The notes below the pieces were generated by a model. It searched no databases. It saw only the letters and a program-made list of their open reading frames with translations, and was not told where the DNA came from. Position numbers and translations under genes: made by a program. A DNA stretch of 64,000 nucleotides. Source: Rhabdophis nuchalis. Taxonomy: Eukaryota; Chordata; Lepidosauria; Squamata; Natricidae. The stretch spans positions 334,014,419 to 334,078,418 of the forward strand of contig CM077643.1 of assembly GCA_039707465.1 (NCBI GenBank), written 5' to 3'. The first letter of the stretch is position 1, and each line of letters starts with the position of its first letter. Shown one piece after another: positions 1 through 12,211 of the stretch.

Positions 1-268
1 TGGAGTGAGCTCCCATTACTTGTCCCAGATTCTGCCAACCTAGCAGTCTGAAAGCATGTAAAAATGCAAGTGGAAAACCAGGAGCCACCTTTGGTGGGAG
101 TAACAGTGTTCCGTGCGCCTTCAGCATTTAGTCATGCCGGCTACATGACCATGGAGATGTCTTTGGACATTGCTGGCACTTCGGCTTTTGAACGGAGATG
201 AGCACCACCCCTAGAGTCATAAACAATTAGCACATATGTGCAAGGGAAACCCTTACCCTTACCTAGAT
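1..268 (+). mobile_element. SINE with BovB-type tail (Sauria-SINE-like), 5' part outside window
   Basis: The segment matches, base by base for long stretches, the body and tail of the fuller copy at 62905-63267, including the phrase around 'agcacatatgtgcaaggg' and the tail 'cccttaccctta'. The tRNA-like head lies off the left edge. Such SINEs are tRNA-derived and carry a 3' tail shared with BovB LINEs, whose reverse transcriptase mobilises them. The family name is from memory of squamate SINEs and was not checked against a library. Confidence 0.75.
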
Positions 269-1076
269 CTATAGATATAAGATGTAATAAATAAATAAAT
301 TATTTATTTATTTATAAAAAGATGTAATAAAAGATCTGTGATAGAAATGGGAAGGGGGAAAGAGCAATGGGGAGGAGAAATACCCCCTTTGGGGTATTTG
401 GTGTTTTGAGCAGGATTTCCCCATCTTAGCAAATCATTCCCAACATATATATGCATACTTTCTATTTCTTTAATCTAATGTATTTTGTTTGAAACCAAAT
501 ATGTATAAATGCTATTTTAAATCCAGTATTGTTCCTATCACTTCATGGAGTAAAGTGTCAAGTGACTTGAAGAGAAGGGGTAAAGCCTACATCATCTTAA
601 TGGACCAATAGGACCTGAGCAGATTCCAGTTTCTGAATCAGCAACATTGTCAATGAAGCATTGGAAGCAAAGAACATTTTTAAAAGAAGAGGGGAAACAG
701 TAACGAACAATTAAATCTTACTTTTCATGATGGGTTGAAAAAATGAGATGATGGCAACATCACATCTTTTAAGAAGGGTCTAATTTTTGGACTTCCAAGG
801 AAGAAATGGCCAAGAATGGCTCTGCTAAAAGACTACAGCAGAATGGCAAATAGACCAGTTCTTTACCATTCATCTCCAGACAAGGGGAGGATTTGAGATT
901 ATCCACAAGTATCCCATGCAGTTGTTCCTTATGAGGAAACTGCAAGACAATGAACAATGGGAAATGAGGAAAAACCATATTTTTGCTCAGATGATGGTCA
1001 ATGCCTTTCCAAATGATATTGGGTTTGCATACTTCTCTTTTTAATTAGTTTTGGAAATTGTTAGTTACTTTTTAGT
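269..1076. other. AT-rich intergenic stretch, no gene seen
   Basis: It begins with a short AT palindrome (AATA repeats running into TTAT repeats, about 287-313), which may be the SINE tail or its insertion site. The rest is unremarkable AT-rich sequence; the only open frame there, 70 codons on the minus strand, shows no recognisable domain. Confidence 0.5.
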
Positions 1077-1078
1077 TA

Positions 1079-1348
1079 CCGTATTTATTCGAGTATAACG
1101 CGCACACGTGTATAACGCGCACCCCCTAATTTTCGATTTAAAATCGGTATAAAATTTTGTTTCACTTTTTCTCGGCTCAGACCAAGCATTGTAAGTGACA
1201 AACGTTGTTGAACACGTGCGGCCATGATAAAAATCGTTTATAACGCGCACCCTCGTTTATAACGCGCACCCTCATTTATAACGTGCACCCAAACTTTGAG
1301 TTCTTTTTTGGGTAGAAAATTTTGCACGTTATACTCGAATAAATACAG
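1079..1348. mobile_element. Tc1/mariner-type MITE flanked by TA
   Basis: The termini are inverted: CYGTATTTATTCGAGTATAA at the left and its reverse complement at the right, and both ends abut a TA dinucleotide (1077-1078 and 1349-1350). Subterminal 'ataacgcgcaccc' is repeated several times. There is no transposase frame, so it is non-autonomous. The TA duplication suggests Tc1/mariner-type integration. Confidence 0.65.
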
Positions 1349-1350
1349 TA

Positions 1351-3490
1351 TTAATAAATAGCTAATTTTTTTTTTTTACAGAACCAGGTAAGTTTCTTTC
1401 AATCCTTAGCTCTCCAAAAAGTTGAAATATCAGTTTAAGGGCTTAAAAAAGAATACTTTTGTAATAAAGAGCAAAAAGGTGATTAGGACTTTGATTTTAG
1501 AAAGTTACAAATGCACTAAGAGTGCACATGGATTTGAAATAAGATTTTGGAATTAATTATAAAGAAACCTTCCTGTTTCAATATACTTTCATTTTGAAAT
1601 TTTGTAAAAAATATAAGATTTTAGAAATTGGACACTAGAGGGAACTAAAGATTATTTTTAAAGGAGGTGAATAATTATATTTGCCTAACTCATACAGAAT
1701 GGATAAAGGTATCTTAACATTGGATATATTGAAGGATATTTTTGAAGAATGGACCCAGAAGATAATTTTAAGAGTGTTTACTTCTATAGATAGACTATGT
1801 TTAAAAGACGTAAAGAAAGAGAAACAAATGGAAAATAGAGGTTTTATTGCATAAGATTGAGAATGATCTGAAAGTGGATTTAAAAATGATAAGCTGTAAA
1901 ATTTATATGGGAAAAAAATGCTATATTCAATATATAAATTAAACCAGCTGATATCTTAATAATTAAGATGTATATACCAATAACAAACTGAAATAGCGAC
2001 TTGACTAATTTTCCTATATTGGCTTTACAAAATGATTTGTTAAATCTTTGAAGAATTTTGTGAAAAGAGACCCCCCAAAAATCAAATTCTAGGACATTAT
2101 TTGAAGAGATTAAAGGTAAAGATTAAAATTGTTAGAGGTAAAATGGAGTAATATACAGTTGGTTTATTTGATTAAGGTTAAAATAGATATGTTGTTATCT
2201 CTGGTAGTTTTTAGCAGACTTTTATTGGTGGAATGGAGCAATGCGGTTTTAAGGATTTGTCTGTAAATAAGAAATGGGCTAAGAGAAAAAGATCATTTTT
2301 TGTATTTTAAGAGAAAGTGATAAGTTATTAAAATTATTTACATTTGTGATGAAGGGAGAAGTCATTTCTTTATATGTATGTATATATTTATGTATGTATC
2401 TTTTCTTTTTCTTTACTGTATTTTTATTTTTTCTTTATTTTTTCCATCACATTCTGTTTTTCCTATTTATTTTTATTTTTAATTATTTTAGTTTGCATTA
2501 GTTTCTATTTTTTTAATTATAATTTTTAAATAAAATTACTATTAAAAAAGAAAAAGAGTCTAAATTTTATGCTAAAGTTATAGAAACATGAGGATAAACC
2601 TTAAAGTCCAACAAATTGTTTTTCTCTTACAAGCTTCAGAATAATTTTAATATGGAAAAGAACATAGATTTATTATACTTGAACTGTATTTTAATGAGTT
2701 ATGTCAAATCCCACCCCAGTGGCTACTCTTTTGTTACTTATTGTTTTAATAGCTTAATTATTCTTTCATGGAAGCCATATATATAAAGTACTTGGGTTCC
2801 GGAGTTGGCTAGCTACCAGCGCACTGAAGCAGATAGTCACATAGGTAGCAGCTGTACACTCAGTTTTGATGAAGTCATCACAATTGACTGCCTTGCTTGC
2901 ACGATCACACAAACATATCTGCAAACACCCCCACCCCTGGTTGAGTGTGTAGATTGTGGATTTATTGAGATAGGCTGAGGCTAGGTTGAAAAGTGTAGAG
3001 ACACCTTCACGGACTGTTGCCTACGCCTCAGCACAGCTTTGTAACAGTTGGCTAGACAGAAAGGGAGCCTGATGCAGATACCTTAATAAGCATCCTATCT
3101 GGGAGGTCTCTGGGATATTTCAAAAAACTTTCAGTTCTCATTAGTTTAGAAGTGCCTAACACTGGGTCCTTATCTTTTGTAACTTCTGCAGCTCAACTAC
3201 ATGGGAAAGTCTCTGAACCGAGTGACACTTGTACCCACAGGTCATTCTTCCCTCCTCCCTCCCTATGCAAATCTCATTATTTCTAAAAGATTGCAATTAG
3301 AGTCTACAGGCTAGTAAATGTAACGCTTAAAACCTATTTTAAAACAGATGTCACTTTTTTTCCGTTACAGAATGAAACACATATTTCATAAGGCACAATG
3401 ATTTAAATCTCTTTAAATCCTTTAAAAAAATACTTCCTTTAATTAAGCAATTTGTTTGTATATTTTTTTCAACAATGTGGATCAGACAAT
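1351..3490. other. AT-rich intergenic stretch; unassigned GC-richer block near 2780-3260
   Basis: Most of this is AT-rich sequence without credible coding frames. The block at about 2780-3260 differs in composition and opens with a TATA-like 'atatataaag' (2783). It could be an old LTR or another repeat, but no second copy was found in the window, so it stays unassigned. Confidence 0.4.
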
Positions 3491-3491
3491 G

Positions 3492-3545
3492 GTAGATAGA
3501 TAGATGGATGGATGGATGGATGGATGGATGGATGGATGGATGGAT
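3492..3545. repeat. (ATGG)n microsatellite
   Basis: About twelve tandem tetranucleotides, two or three 'gata' units followed by 'gatg' units. Open frames across it (Ser-Ile-His-Pro repeats on the minus strand) are translations of the microsatellite, not genes. Confidence 0.95.
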
Positions 3546-3587
3546 GAAATAAACATAATAGAACTGCATTAATGTGCTGCATTAAGT

Positions 3588-4045
3588 AAAATAAATAAAT
3601 ATATAAATAAATCTTGAATTTATTGACCGCTCCATCTCCCTGGGGGGACTCGGAGCGGTGTACAGGGCAAATAAAACCATAAAAAAACAACATACATACA
3701 ATAAAAACGAATTAAATACATCCCTGCACTAAAATCCCAGTTAAAACTACTAAAATTCCTAACTAAAATTAACAGTCCTATAGACGGGAGACTACCCTAG
3801 GCCGGCCAAGCAGAACAGATGTGTTTTTAGTTTAAGACGGAAGGAGCGGAGGTCCGTGGTTGTTCTAATGTCGGGGGGAAGGTCGTTCCAGAGGGCTGGG
3901 CCCGCCACAGAGAGAGCCCTTCCCCTGGGCGTCGCCCGCTGACAAAGTCTAGTGGACGGCACCCGGAGAAGCCCCTCTCTGTGGGAGCGAATCGGCCGTG
4001 AGGATGTATGAGGCAGGATCCGACACAACAGTAGCTAGATTCATC
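3588..4045 (-). mobile_element. L3/CR1-type LINE, 3' fragment (copy 1)
   Basis: On the minus strand this encodes the C-terminal end of the L3-type polyprotein: a segment beginning near RILPHTSSRPIRSHREGLLR, then SVAGPALWNDLPPD, then KTHLFCLAGLG. The 3' UTR follows, ending in a perfect 8-bp hairpin (3626-3633 with 3652-3659) and an AATA-rich tail (about 3588-3612). It is severely 5' truncated, as is usual for target-primed insertions. Confidence 0.85.
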
Positions 4046-4095
4046 TCCCATATTAAGCAATAGTTAGCATTCAGCATTTACAGAATAAGCAAAGT

Positions 4096-4096
4096 A

Positions 4097-4127
<31 letters not shown>

Positions 4128-4215
4128 TTCTAAACCGCGCCCTCTCCCCACAGGGACTCGGGGCGGTGCACAGGCACAGTAAAACAATAAATACATATAA
4201 ACATATAAACATTTA
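4096..4215 (-). mobile_element. L3/CR1-type LINE, 3' terminal fragment (copy 2)
   Basis: An (AAT)n tract (4096-4118) is followed by the diagnostic 3' terminal block with 'gggactcggggcggtgcaca'. Only about 100 bp of LINE is present, an extreme 5' truncation. It lies just downstream of copy 1 in the same orientation but has a different tail repeat, so it is a separate insertion. Confidence 0.75.
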
Positions 4216-7200
4216 TATGTTTAGCGGGTTTACACACACTCTTTCTGCTTTTAGGGGGGAAAAGTCTTAAAATTATGCCTTTTCAGTGTAAACTAGTTGA
4301 TTGTAAATTATTTTGATGTTTTTTAAAACATTTTAAAAAATTTTAATATTTGTCTTAAGCAAGTATTGAAATAATGATCATCAACATTGATAGCCTGAAA
4401 GCTACAATTGCTAGCTTCAACCATTATACTAATATAGAATTTCTTTTCTTCGTTTTGGCTCAGGGAAGTGTGTGAATCTTGCCTATTTGATAGACTTCTG
4501 ACAAAATGTGCATAGAATTGCAATATACACGATTCTTCCCATAAATGAAAAAAAAATTCTTAATTTTAACATTTGGTCAGGAGATGAAATAGGAGAAAGC
4601 AAAAAGCTAAACAGGAATGGAAAGATAAGCTGTATCTCCACATAAATTGAGAAGAATGGAAAACACGAGCGAGCTGCTCTTCATATCTAGAAAAGTTCCA
4701 AGCTTTTGCTTTTAAATTTTAAAAATTTGCAAGATGTAATGATTCATACATTAAATGAATAAATAGTATAAAATCTGCATGGAAGAGAATCTGTTCTACC
4801 ACAATCACCACCATCCTGCTGCTTCTGTTCAGCCAGAGAGGGCTTCTACAAAATATAACTCTATTACTCATATTATGCTAATTCATGAAGAAGCACAAAG
4901 TATAGATAGTAACAAATCTCCCAACATTTTTATATTGGTACTACTGCTTTTATTTCAAAGATAATTAAGGAAAGGTTTTATCTATTAGTATTTTAATTAT
5001 GATAATTCATGCTTTCTTTTACATCTATTGCACATAAAAATAATGTAACCAATTACATGCAATTTTGTATTTGCTGCCAGAACCTCTTGCCATTGGTCAG
5101 ACTGTTAAATTCAAATTACATTAAATTGAATACATTGTTAAATAGATTTCATCCACAATGTCCACAGCTCCCTTTCTTAATGATCTTTTAAGGAAATTCC
5201 ACAGTACAGGAAGCAATATGACTAAGCATTCTTTGTATAACACTCTGCACACGACATATATGGGATAAATACAAATGTGCGATTGTAAACAAGATATATA
5301 TTTCAACATTTTATTTCTTCAACTGTTCTGAAAAGAGATGTAATTCTAGAAAACTTTAGGCTACAGTATCCTAAAGCCGAGGATATTCTCAATGAGGTTA
5401 AATATTCTAGGCTGAGACTGTGTGATAGTGAGGTATAATATTGAGGTGTTCATTTAAAAAATAAAATAATCTAAACTAATTAAACTAATCTATTCTGAAT
5501 CCAGAAGGATGCAATTCTTAACTCAGTCAAAACACATATTTACTGGTAGGGTTAGAAAAGAAAGAATGCAAAATCTCTCTTCTACTTTTGCCTATTTTGC
5601 AAACATTTCCATTCAGCAACAATAAACAATACTTCCCCTATATACCTTTCATTCATTTAGCATGAATTAAAAATGCTGTCTGAATTCTTTGTGAATTTCT
5701 TGTATTATATCTAGTTTTAACTATGCTTTAACTGCAAAATAAATTCCAGGATTTTATTTTTATCTATAGTATCCCTCTCAAAGAAAGCAATTTCAGAGCA
5801 AGCATAAGAATTGTGTGTCCTTTTAATGAATCCTTCAGAAACAAAAATCTTTTGGGGGGGAAAAGAGAAATCAATTTTTTTTATAAAGAAAAAGATAATT
5901 ATTTGTACAAATAGTTTTTAATAAAACTTTTATAAATCATCTTAGTTTATTAATATATTTCCTAATAATATGATATACTAAAATATTGGTATAAATGCTG
6001 TAATGTTTATGTTTATGGGATCAAGTTGCAATTATTCACAATATAGGAAAAATATTCATTTTATTACATGCCATATTTTCCACTGGAAGACAATTGTATT
6101 GGTGCAAGGACTCAGTTGTCAACGTAATTTTGCACAATTTGTGTTTTTTGCTCTAATATTTTCCTGTAGAATCAGAAAGTCAAGAAACCAGAGATTTGGG
6201 GTGAATATCCTGTAAAAGTAAAAAATGCTCAATTTTGTGAGCCAAGAAATAGCCAAAAGTAGAGTTGTCCCATTTTGAGATTTAACTGTTCTTCCGGAAA
6301 CTCACATGCATGTTGCACTATTCCTAATGCTTCCTAAGAATTCTATTCATAAGAACGGGTAGGTTATTCACTTGCTGTCAGTATCTCATTTTAAAAAATA
6401 GTACAAGTTGAATAATATTTTTTTAATTAAAGATTATTTGGGGCTTTTTTCTGGGTCAATACAGATATTACTGTTTTTATGTACATGTGCTTATGACTAA
6501 TAATGGCTCCTTAGTTTGATATCGAAACTGAATTGTAAAAATGATGATATTTAAGCCATAAAATCCAGCTGCAAATGTCCAGCTGTTAAAATGGTTAAGA
6601 AGGGCTCCCAAAAATGTAGTTTTCTTGATTTGGCTTACCTGTGATATATGAACCATAGAATTGTAATTTTTAAACTGTGGCTTAATAAATCCATGCAGAA
6701 ATATTTTTTGAATTCAGAATAAAAATTGAAAGTGAGCAGTAAACTCCATAATTTCACTATAAAATTTTCTAATGTTGGTGAGTAAGTTTTGTGTGTCAGC
6801 TTAATGGATCTTAAGCGGGATATTGCAGTTGTGAACATGTTGATTTTGAAGACAGTAAAGAAGAGCCTGAGCTGAATGGAATGTTTACTTTAATACTTTC
6901 CTTCCATTATTTAAACAGGATAAATGGATTTGAATTCTGCCAAATATTTTACACTGTATAAATCTCTCTAAGCCACGGAAGGTTGCGCTGAAAAATTAAT
7001 TTCTGCATGACAACACTTGTCAGCACTTTTCCATTGAATTTAAAAAATGGTACATAAAGGCAGCCCTGATAGAATAGGCTTATAGTCCTGTTTATGAGAT
7101 AAAGAGAATCTAAACTTCCTACCCACTTGGAATAATTTAATTGGTGGTTAAGAGAGAGTTGCATTTCTTTTTCAAGTTCAGTATCTGATTATAAAGTTTG

Positions 7201-7708
7201 GGATTGTTTGGGACTGTTAGCATTGTTTCTTTTGTTGTTTTTTTAAAATGGGTTTTGTAGGATTGGATATTGGGGGTGGGATTGATTCTGTGAAATAACC
7301 TAATTCACATTTCATTTTCTTGTTTCCATGCCTCGAGGGTTGAAGGCAGTAGTGAGATCAATGATAAAGTTAAACACTTCTCTAATCTTGGAATCAGTTA
7401 CCTACCTTGTAAATAGTAATAAGATTGTTATCTCTACACCTTAAATCTGCATCTTCATATAATGCAGACTCAAAAATCCCCTACACAAATTTCCTTATGA
7501 AAATTAGTATACAGCTGAGGGCAGAATAATTACCAGTAACAATCAGTTATAATATGCAAAAGGTAGTGAATACCTAAATGCATAAAGCAGTAAGTAAGAG
7601 CAAAGAGAAAGATACTGTGGACTAGAATTCCCAACCAGGCATCATCCAGATGTGTGGGCTTTACTCTAGAATTTTCAGCAGTGGCCATGCTCTCTGGGAA
7701 TTCTGAAG
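4216..7708. other. AT-rich intergenic stretch, no gene seen
   Basis: Sequence is AT-rich and dense in stops in all frames; the longest open frames are 60-80 codons and look random. No repeat with a second copy in the window was recognised. Confidence 0.5.
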
Positions 7709-7716
7709 ACCTAAGT

Positions 7717-8090
7717 AAGTGATGGCGAACCTATGGCACGGGTGCCACAGGAGGCACATGGAACCATTTCTTAGGGCACACGAGGCATTGCCCTGTCAGC
7801 TCCAGCATGTATGTGTGCGTTGGCCAGTTGATTTAGGCCTTCTTTTGAGGCCATTTTTCACCCTCTGGAGGCGTCAGGGAAGTTCCTGAAGCCTCTGGAG
7901 GTGGGGAGGGGAGGCTGTTTTCACCCTCCCCAGGCTCCTAGGAAGCCTCTGGAGCCTGGGGAGGGCGAAAAAAGCACGCCAAAAGCAGGGGGTTACCCAC
8001 ATAGCATTATGGATGTGGCACACCTACACACGACCCACCTGCGCTCCCCCCGATTTTGGTACGCGAGCCAAAAAAGGTTAGCCATCACTG
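7717..8090. mobile_element. hAT-type MITE, family A, target duplication ACCTAAGT
   Basis: Inverted termini (left AAGTGATGGCGAACCT; right end AGGTTAGCCATCACTG) are flanked by an exact 8-bp duplication ACCTAAGT at 7709-7716 and 8091-8098. The body is a GC-rich near-palindrome. The same family recurs at 53467-53908, where it carries a nested insertion. An 8-bp duplication is the hAT superfamily signature. Confidence 0.85.
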
Positions 8091-8098
8091 ACCTAAGT

Positions 8099-8586
8099 CC
8101 TTACATCTGGAGGATGTCTCAATTGGAAAAGATCAACTACTAGACAATATGAGGAAGACTCTCAATGCAGAGTTATGTTGGTATCTGAGCATGGAATGGC
8201 GATCTGAGAGCTAAGAAAGGCTGAGGGCTATCCTGGAGTTAATAGAAATCAGTATCAGCTTGAAATTTGCTATTCCTCTTCCCAATCCCTGACTTGTCTG
8301 GTCAGGGATTGGCAAGAGTTGTAAATGATTGCCTATTATAAATGATTGCCAGCCACCTGGCTTCCCTTCACAAAATCACAAAGGCTTACATTTCCACAGT
8401 GGGACTATCACTGAATAATGTGGTCATAAAGGGGAATCTACCACTTAGATATTGGTAGAGGTAGTTGGGATGTGACAAAAGCAGCATCGAGAGAAAAGAA
8501 ATATTGCCAGGGTGTAATTGGGCCATGAATTGGCAAGAAGGCGGTTTGAGAGACAAACTCTTACGGCAGAGTTGAAGGTCTACGAG
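8099..8586. other. Intergenic stretch, nothing recognised
   Basis: No credible coding frame, repeat copy or regulatory pattern was seen here. Confidence 0.4.
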
Positions 8587-8707
8587 AGGTGTCCAACCTT
8601 GGCAACTTTAAGACTTGTGGACTTCAACTCTCAGAATTCCCCAGCCAGCAAGGGAGATTCTGGGAGTTGAAGTCCACAAGTGTTAAACTTACCAAGCTTG
8701 GCTATCC
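8587..8707. mobile_element. Palindromic hAT-type MITE, family B (degenerate)
   Basis: Two inverted halves carry the family core: 'acttgtggacttcaactc' on the left and 'gagttgaagtccacaag' on the right, meeting at 'ccagccagca'. The termini have diverged from the CAGGGGT consensus and no clean target duplication is visible, so this is an older copy than those at 27784, 33203 and 57646. Confidence 0.7.
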
Positions 8708-8921
8708 ATGTCTAAAAGAAGGAAAAGCTGGGAAATGAAGGAGAGCCAGCTGTATAATCAGGACTGAAGAAAAACAGAAAAATGTCTGAAAAATGTTGGA
8801 CTGATCCTTGCTTTCCCCTAAGTGAATTATACGAGGCTTCCTAGTTTTGAAGTTATATTTTCTCTCTATCACCAACACAATTTCTGCCTCCTCCTCTTCA
8901 TCTACAACTGTTCATCTAGAC

Positions 8922-9042
8922 CAGGGGTTCCCAAACTTAGCAACTTGAAGACTTGTGGACTTCAACTCCCAGAAATTCTCCAGCCAGCTCTGCTGGGAGT
9001 TGAAGTCCACAAGTCTTCAAGTTGCTAAGTTTGGGAACCCCA
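8922..9042. mobile_element. Palindromic hAT-type MITE, family B, duplication (A/C)TCTAGAC
   Basis: Starts CAGGGGTTCCCAAAC and ends with its inverted copy. The flanks are ATCTAGAC (8914-8921) and CTCTAGAC (9043-9050), seven of eight bases identical. The halves pair almost throughout and meet near 'ccagctctgctggg'. Confidence 0.8.
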
Positions 9043-9050
9043 CTCTAGAC

Positions 9051-10289
9051 AGAGGTTTAGCTCAGAAAAGGAGTAGACTCAACACTGAAGATCCAGACAG
9101 GGCCAGGAATTGTATCCAGCAAAAAGAGTCCCTCACTTCTTTTTCCAGCTACCCACTTTTGGTCATTCTAAGTATCTACCTATGCTTGCCCAACTCTGTC
9201 TGCTCCAGAACAGATTGGTGGAGGGGGAGAGGAAAGAACCAACCCCTCTCCTTAACTTGGCTCATTGTAGGCTGCAGGGGCAGCACTCTTTGCTAGCCTT
9301 GTTAACGTGGCAACATGAGCAGTAAATTTTGTGCAGGCATATTTTTTTGGGCTGGCTCATGAAATGGAGTAACACTTTAACACTCTCATCTGGAAGAGAA
9401 TTTGGCTGCTCAAGAAAGGTCCAACTGGAACAAGTTTCCCCCCAAAGGGGAGTAGAAGAGGAGGGGATGAGGAAGGAAGAAACAAATCATCCCAAAAATT
9501 TGTCTTGTACAGTTGTTCAGCACCTCCCTCACTGGGAAAAGTTGTTTCTATACATCCAGCACTTCCTGAATATGATTATTTTGGCTCTTTAGACATGTAC
9601 AGTTGGATTTGACAACATCATTTTCAGCTTGAGGTGAAAATACAGCCTAGAAATCACATTGTTGAATTCTGCTTAAAAAGCACTGAAAAAACAGCATAGA
9701 TTTCAGCCTGCTGGCTTGGGGAATTCTGGGAGCTGAAGCCCAACTATCTTAAAGTTGCCAAATTTAAAAACAAACAAACACTGCCTTAGTGTTTGTCGCT
9801 CCTTGTTTCTGATTTAAATCCATAGAACACTGGGAGTTAAAATCTATTCATCTTAAACTTGCCATGTTGAATTGCTTAAACACCCATTTAAACTATTTAA
9901 AGAACCAATTAACAGTTTGGTTGCTTAATCATTTAGTCTCCAAAAATAATGATTTCCTAATAAGTATTTTAAAACCATGAATCCTAATGCCTGTTGTACA
10001 GATCATGCACTTCACCAGCAAGTGAATAAGGGATTCAGGCATGACTTCAGTAGCAATGGGAACGGGAAAACCAAAAGTTTGCAAATGAATTAAATTCACT
10101 AAAAGAAGAGTGTGACAGTGAAAAGGTCACCTGCATGTAGGTTACTGCTTACAACATCCATGTCCTGGATAGTTTTGCTGTTCTAATATAGTTTTTCTTT
10201 TAAAAAAACTACTATCCTGTGTTTATTACAAAACTGATAAGAGTTAGTAATTACTGTAAGGTAACCATTTTGCTTTTATCAAGTTGTTT
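9051..10289. other. Intergenic stretch with one decayed MITE half
   Basis: The only recognised item is about 9707-9768, a degenerate right half of MITE family B ('gaattctgggagctgaagcc', then 'cttaaagttgcca'). Open frames of up to 113 codons at 8955-9325 start inside a MITE and show no domain. Confidence 0.45.
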
Positions 10290-10690
10290 TCAGATCCTAG
10301 TGATCTCATAGATAGATTTTCTCCATTACAATTTATCCCTAATCTGTTCTTTCTAGTCTATCAATGGTGTACTCATCACTACCATAACTGAGTTCATTCA
10401 CGCTGCTGTTCATTCTCTTCTCTTTCCTTCTACTTTCCCCAGCATTGCAACGTTTTCCAGAGAGCTGAGACTTTGCATAGTGTGTTCAAATTAGAATAAT
10501 TTGAGCCTAGTCATTTGTGCTTTGAGTAAGAACTCTTGTGTTGATTTGTTCAACGATCCATCAGTCTGTTTTCTTGGCTGTCCACTGTATTGTCAGGCGT
10601 CTTCTTCAACATGAAAGAAGACAAGGATCAATGCTCTTCCCATCCCGCTTCTTTAAATACCAACTTTCACTTCTGTAGAATGTCACAGGT
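10290..10690 (-). mobile_element. BovB (RTE) LINE fragment, decayed
   Basis: The phrases 'gcattgcaacgttttccagagag', cut here to 'gcattgcaacgttttccaga', plus 'ttcttggctgtccact', 'cttcttcaacatgaaag' and 'atcaatgctcttcccatcc' follow, in order, the 3' coding part of BovB LINEs as I remember them. Reading is on the minus strand; frames are broken. BovB is common in squamates and is the probable driver of the SINEs in this window. Recognition is from memory and the fragment is diverged. Confidence 0.55.
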
Positions 10691-10904
10691 TTAGACTGTA
10701 GGAAGTTAGCACCCACCCCTCTCCTAGACGAATGAAATATTCTAGGAAATATTAAAAAGGCAGAATATTATATTTCCCTGGATGAGAAATGGAGAAACAT
10801 GTTTTTTTAAGCAGGAAGCAGACTCACTCTTTATAGCCCCCCCCCCCTCAATAGCCCAGAGCAGATGTCTTACGCTTAAAGGATAAGTGAGCTGTATAAG
10901 TGAG

Positions 10905-10988
10905 CTGTATTCAGTGTATAAGATGCACCCAGATTTTCAGCCTCCTTTTTGAGGTAAAAAGGTGCATCTTATACCCCGAAAAATATGG
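10905..10988. mobile_element. Short Tc1/mariner-type MITE
   Basis: A near-palindrome with stem GTATAAGATGCACC against GGTGCATCTTATAC; its right end CCGAAAAATATGG abuts TA (10989-10990). A near copy with the same right flank lies at 11548-11631. Confidence 0.6.
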
Positions 10989-11095
10989 TACACCACCCGC
11001 CAAGGCTCACTCATAGGCAAATGCCATCACCCAAGATCCACCAAAGGTAGCATTAGCTCTCCACCCATCTCACCAAATGGCACCTGGGAAGAGTA

Positions 11096-11631
11096 CTGTA
11101 TTTTTTGGAGTATAAGATGCACCGGAGTATAAGACACACCCAGGTTTTGAAGAGGCAAATAAAAAAAAAGTTTTTGCACTCAGCAGAACTCCCAAAAGTG
11201 GCCCATTTTTCACAAAAATGGGCCTCTTTTTTTTTCAAAAAAAGAGCATGAATAACCTTTAGGAGGCTTGTAGAGGGCTCCTGGGAAGTGGGGGTCCCAA
11301 AAAACAAGCAAAAAATGGCCCATTTTTTGTGGAAACAGGCCCATTTTTTGTCCAAAAAAAGGGCATGCATAGCCTTTATGAGGCTTGTAGAGGGCTCCTA
11401 GAGGCTGGGGGGGGGGGAATTGAGCAAAAACAGACTGTTTTTCACTCATTTCTGCCCTCCCCAGCCCCCAGGAGCACTCTGCAAGGCTCCTAAAGGCTAT
11501 GCACAGCCATTTTGGTGAAGGGGGTGGGGTTTCAGAAGGCAAAAATGCTGTATTCAGTGTATAAGATGTGCCCAGATTTTCAGCCTCTTTTTTGAGGTAA
11601 AAAGGTGCGTCTTATACCCCGAAAAATATGG
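11096..11631. mobile_element. Tc1/mariner-type non-autonomous element with internal repeats
   Basis: The left end CTGTATTTTTTGGAGTATAA follows a TA (11094-11095); the right end CCGAAAAATATGG precedes a TA (11632-11633). The interior carries repeated units of about 130 bp built on 'ggcttgtagagggctcct' (two direct, one inverted and weaker), and its last 84 bp is a complete short MITE like 10905-10988. No transposase frame is present. Confidence 0.55.
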
Positions 11632-11977
11632 TACACCACCCGCCAAGGCTCAACCAAGCCTGGGACTCAGGACAGCCTACAGAGTTTCCCCTGCATGGCC
11701 CTATGGGAGTCTGACAACCAATTAGAATACAAGCTTAAATTCAAAAGCCCAGATAGAGTATAAAACTCAGGCATTCTCAGCATCTCTTCCTTTTTTTTCT
11801 TCACCCAACATATTCAAGGCATGTGATCCTGTCCACCATTAAAACCATCTTTCCAAATAGCCATCATGTTTTCAGTGTTTTTTTCCCCACTTGGAACTGA
11901 ACCCAGAACTACATTTCTTCTAACAGGCTTCCAAACCTGACTTACATGGTTCTGATCTTTGTAGGTATACTGTACAT

Positions 11978-12203
11978 CAGGGGTAGTCAACCTTTTTATA
12001 CCTACCACCCACATTTGTATCTCTGTTAGTAGTAAAATTTTCTAACCGCCCACCGGTTCCACAGTAATGGGGATTCATAAAGAGGTGAAGTCTATTAAAT
12101 TTAAAAAAGGAAAGTGCTTCAGTATCGGACAAAATCCCTACCGCCCACCATGAAAGTTGGGACGCCCACTAGTGGGTGGTAGGGACCAGGTTGACTACCA
12201 CTG
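11978..12203. mobile_element. hAT-type MITE, family C, duplication CTGTACA(T/C)
   Basis: Begins CAGGGGTAGTCAACCT and ends AGGTTGACTACCACTG. The flanks are CTGTACAT (11970-11977) and CTGTACAC (12204-12211). Family C recurs at 17762-17975 with conserved 'ccgcccac' blocks near both ends. Confidence 0.85.
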
Positions 12204-12211
12204 CTGTACAC

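Larger units (their letters stand above)
10697..11925 (+). mobile_element. LTR-like repeat, copy B, interrupted by MITEs
   Basis: This is the same repeat as 21460-22353 in opposite orientation. Shared blocks include the start (TGTAGGAAG here, TGTGGAAAG there), 'ggcagaatattatatttccc', a CCAAT box in 'gacaaccaat' (about 11712), a TATA-like 'gtataaaac' (about 11758), an ATTAAA (about 11838) and 'ttccccacttgga'. The order CCAAT, TATA, ATTAAA fits a solo LTR of an endogenous retroelement. No matching target duplication was found. Two Tc1/mariner-type MITE blocks (10905-10988 and 11096-11631) split it. No coding region is attached. Confidence 0.55.
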
